From positions 1 through 6,614 of the forward strand of contig JACQTL010000031.1 in NCBI GenBank assembly GCA_016210805.1: a DNA stretch of 6,614 bases, read 5' to 3'. Position numbers and translations under genes: made by a program. A model generated the notes under the pieces. The model had not been told where the DNA came from. It saw only the letters and a list, made by a program, of their open reading frames with translations, and ran no database searches. Positions 5,836-6,614 of the stretch are shown here, one piece after another (position 1 is the stretch's first letter; the number at the start of each line of letters is the position of its first letter). Source of the DNA: Actinomycetota bacterium. GTDB lineage: Bacteria > Actinomycetota > UBA4738 > G016210805.

Positions 5836-6614
5836 GCCCGGCGGCGGGGGGCCGGCGGCTGCCGGACATCGTCACGATCCGCGAGGTCGGCGCCCGGGAC
5901 GGGCTCCAGTCCGAGGAGCCCCTGTCCGTCGACGATCGGGTCCGGTTCCTCGACGCCCTGTCGGCCTGCGGGTTCCCCAAGATCGAGGCGGTCTCGTTCG
6001 TCTCGCCGGAGGCCGTCCCGGCCATGGCCGACGGGGCCGAGGTGTGGCGCCGGGCCCACAAGGCCGCGGTGGTCCACTACTCCGCGCTGGTCCCCAACCG
6101 CCGCGGCGCGGAGGCCGCCGTCGCGGCCGGAGGGTTCTCGGCCCTCCAGGGGTTCATCGCCGCCGCAGACGGCTACAACACCCGGAACCTCGGGAAGACG
6201 GTGGAGGAGTCGATGCTCGACGTGGCCGACGTGGCCCGGGTGGCCGGGCGGGCCGGGCTGCCCGTCGAGGTCTCCGTCTCCTGCGCCTTCGGCGACCCGT
6301 ACGAGGGCGACGTCTCGCCCGAGCGGGTCGCGGCCGTCGTGGCCCGCCTGATCGACATGGGGATCTCCGGGGTCTCGCTGGGCGACACGACCGGGATGGC
6401 CACCCCGGGCCGGGTGTGGGCGCTGGTCGAGCACCTGTGGGACCGGTTCCCCGACCTCGGGCTGAACCTGCACTTCCACGACACCCGGGGGCTGGCCATG
6501 GCCAACGTGCTCGCGGCGCTGGAGGCGGGGGTCACCGAGCTGGACGCGAGCGTCGGGGGGATCGGGGGCTCGCCGTTCGCCGGGGAGGCGGGGGGGAACG
6601 TGGCCACCGAGGAC
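5832..6614 (+). CDS. Hydroxymethylglutaryl-CoA lyase (HMGL-like), 3' end cut by the window; Ser at the catalytic Cys position
   Basis: Expected to cleave HMG-CoA into acetyl-CoA and acetoacetate, the last step of leucine breakdown. 261 residues are visible of roughly 300. It is a TIM-barrel HMGL domain. R22-D23-G-L-Q binds substrate and metal. IEAVSFVSP with E52, SCAFGDPYEG (150-159), SLGDTTG with D185, metal ligands H214 and H216 in LHFHDT, and N256 of GGNVATED all match the family. The loop that normally reads GGCPYA is GGSPFA here, so S247 replaces the Cys found catalytic in human (C266) and Pseudomonas (C237) lyases. GTG5832 forms a GTGA overlap with the hydratase stop, with a GGAG 6 nt upstream. 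It leaves only 21 residues before RDGLQ, a normal N-terminus without an organelle or signal peptide. A related HMGL-family lyase acting on a similar acyl-CoA is the alternative. Confidence 0.9.
   Translation, partial: MSPAAGGRRLPDIVTIREVGARDGLQSEEPLSVDDRVRFLDALSACGFPKIEAVSFVSPEAVPAMADGAEVWRRAHKAAVVHYSALVPNRRGAEAAVAAGGFSALQGFIAAADGYNTRNLGKTVEESMLDVADVARVAGRAGLPVEVSVSCAFGDPYEGDVSPERVAAVVARLIDMGISGVSLGDTTGMATPGRVWALVEHLWDRFPDLGLNLHFHDTRGLAMANVLAALEAGVTELDASVGGIGGSPFAGEAGGNVATED

Noticed and set aside
1500..6479. A 1659-codon open frame on the minus strand, antisense to the carboxylase, hydratase and lyase genes and running on into the membrane-protein gene in another frame.
   Set aside because: Its translation is dominated by Arg, Gly, Pro, Ala, Asp and His with no recognisable domain. 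It lies opposite three well-conserved enzymes whose C/G third positions suppress stop codons on the other strand. It is a composition shadow despite its length.
6570..6572. Ser247 of the lyase as a simple sequencing error.
   Set aside because: TCG needs two base changes to become TGC or TGT and the frame runs on correctly through GGNVATED, so I kept it as a real difference and reported it as a finding.

Overview
The window is very GC-rich, densely packed bacterial DNA. GTG starts, C/G at almost every third codon position, tight or overlapping genes and few Shine-Dalgarno (SD) sites point to an actinobacterial (Actinomycetota) chromosome, possibly a poorly cultured lineage. That placement is inferred from style and family resemblance, not from a marker gene. 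There are six protein-coding genes and no RNA gene, mobile element or CRISPR array. There is no intergenic gap longer than about 80 bases.

Left part (1-3400). A hotdog-fold acyl-CoA thioesterase of the PaaI type is open at the left edge, and its reading frame carries a Pro-Asp repeat linker. A small exported protein made of four perfectly phased TPR units follows, with its own well-formed promoter (TTGACC, 17-bp spacer, TACCGT) and a strong SD. It runs tail-to-tail into a 732-residue polytopic membrane protein on the minus strand (YfhO-like / PTPS-related, GT-C-like architecture), and the two coding ends overlap by 17 bp.

Middle (3401-3479). A 79-bp divergent intergenic region separates the membrane protein gene from the right-hand operon. 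It holds one -10-like hexamer for each direction, placed so that both transcripts would be leaderless or nearly so, and a perfect 12-bp palindrome that could be an operator.

Right part (3480-6614). Three same-strand genes, 4 nt apart and then overlapping by 4 nt, encode an acyl-CoA carboxylase carboxyltransferase subunit (YngE / methylcrotonyl-CoA carboxylase beta type), a methylglutaconyl-CoA hydratase-like crotonase and an HMG-CoA lyase cut by the right edge. Together they fit the last three steps of leucine/isovalerate breakdown, from 3-methylcrotonyl-CoA to acetyl-CoA plus acetoacetate, with gene order equal to reaction order. The biotin carboxylase/biotin carrier subunit the carboxylase needs is not in the window.

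I do not see a new defence or mobile system. The most notable point is that the HMG-CoA lyase has Ser where characterised lyases have their catalytic loop Cys, while its other active-site residues are kept.
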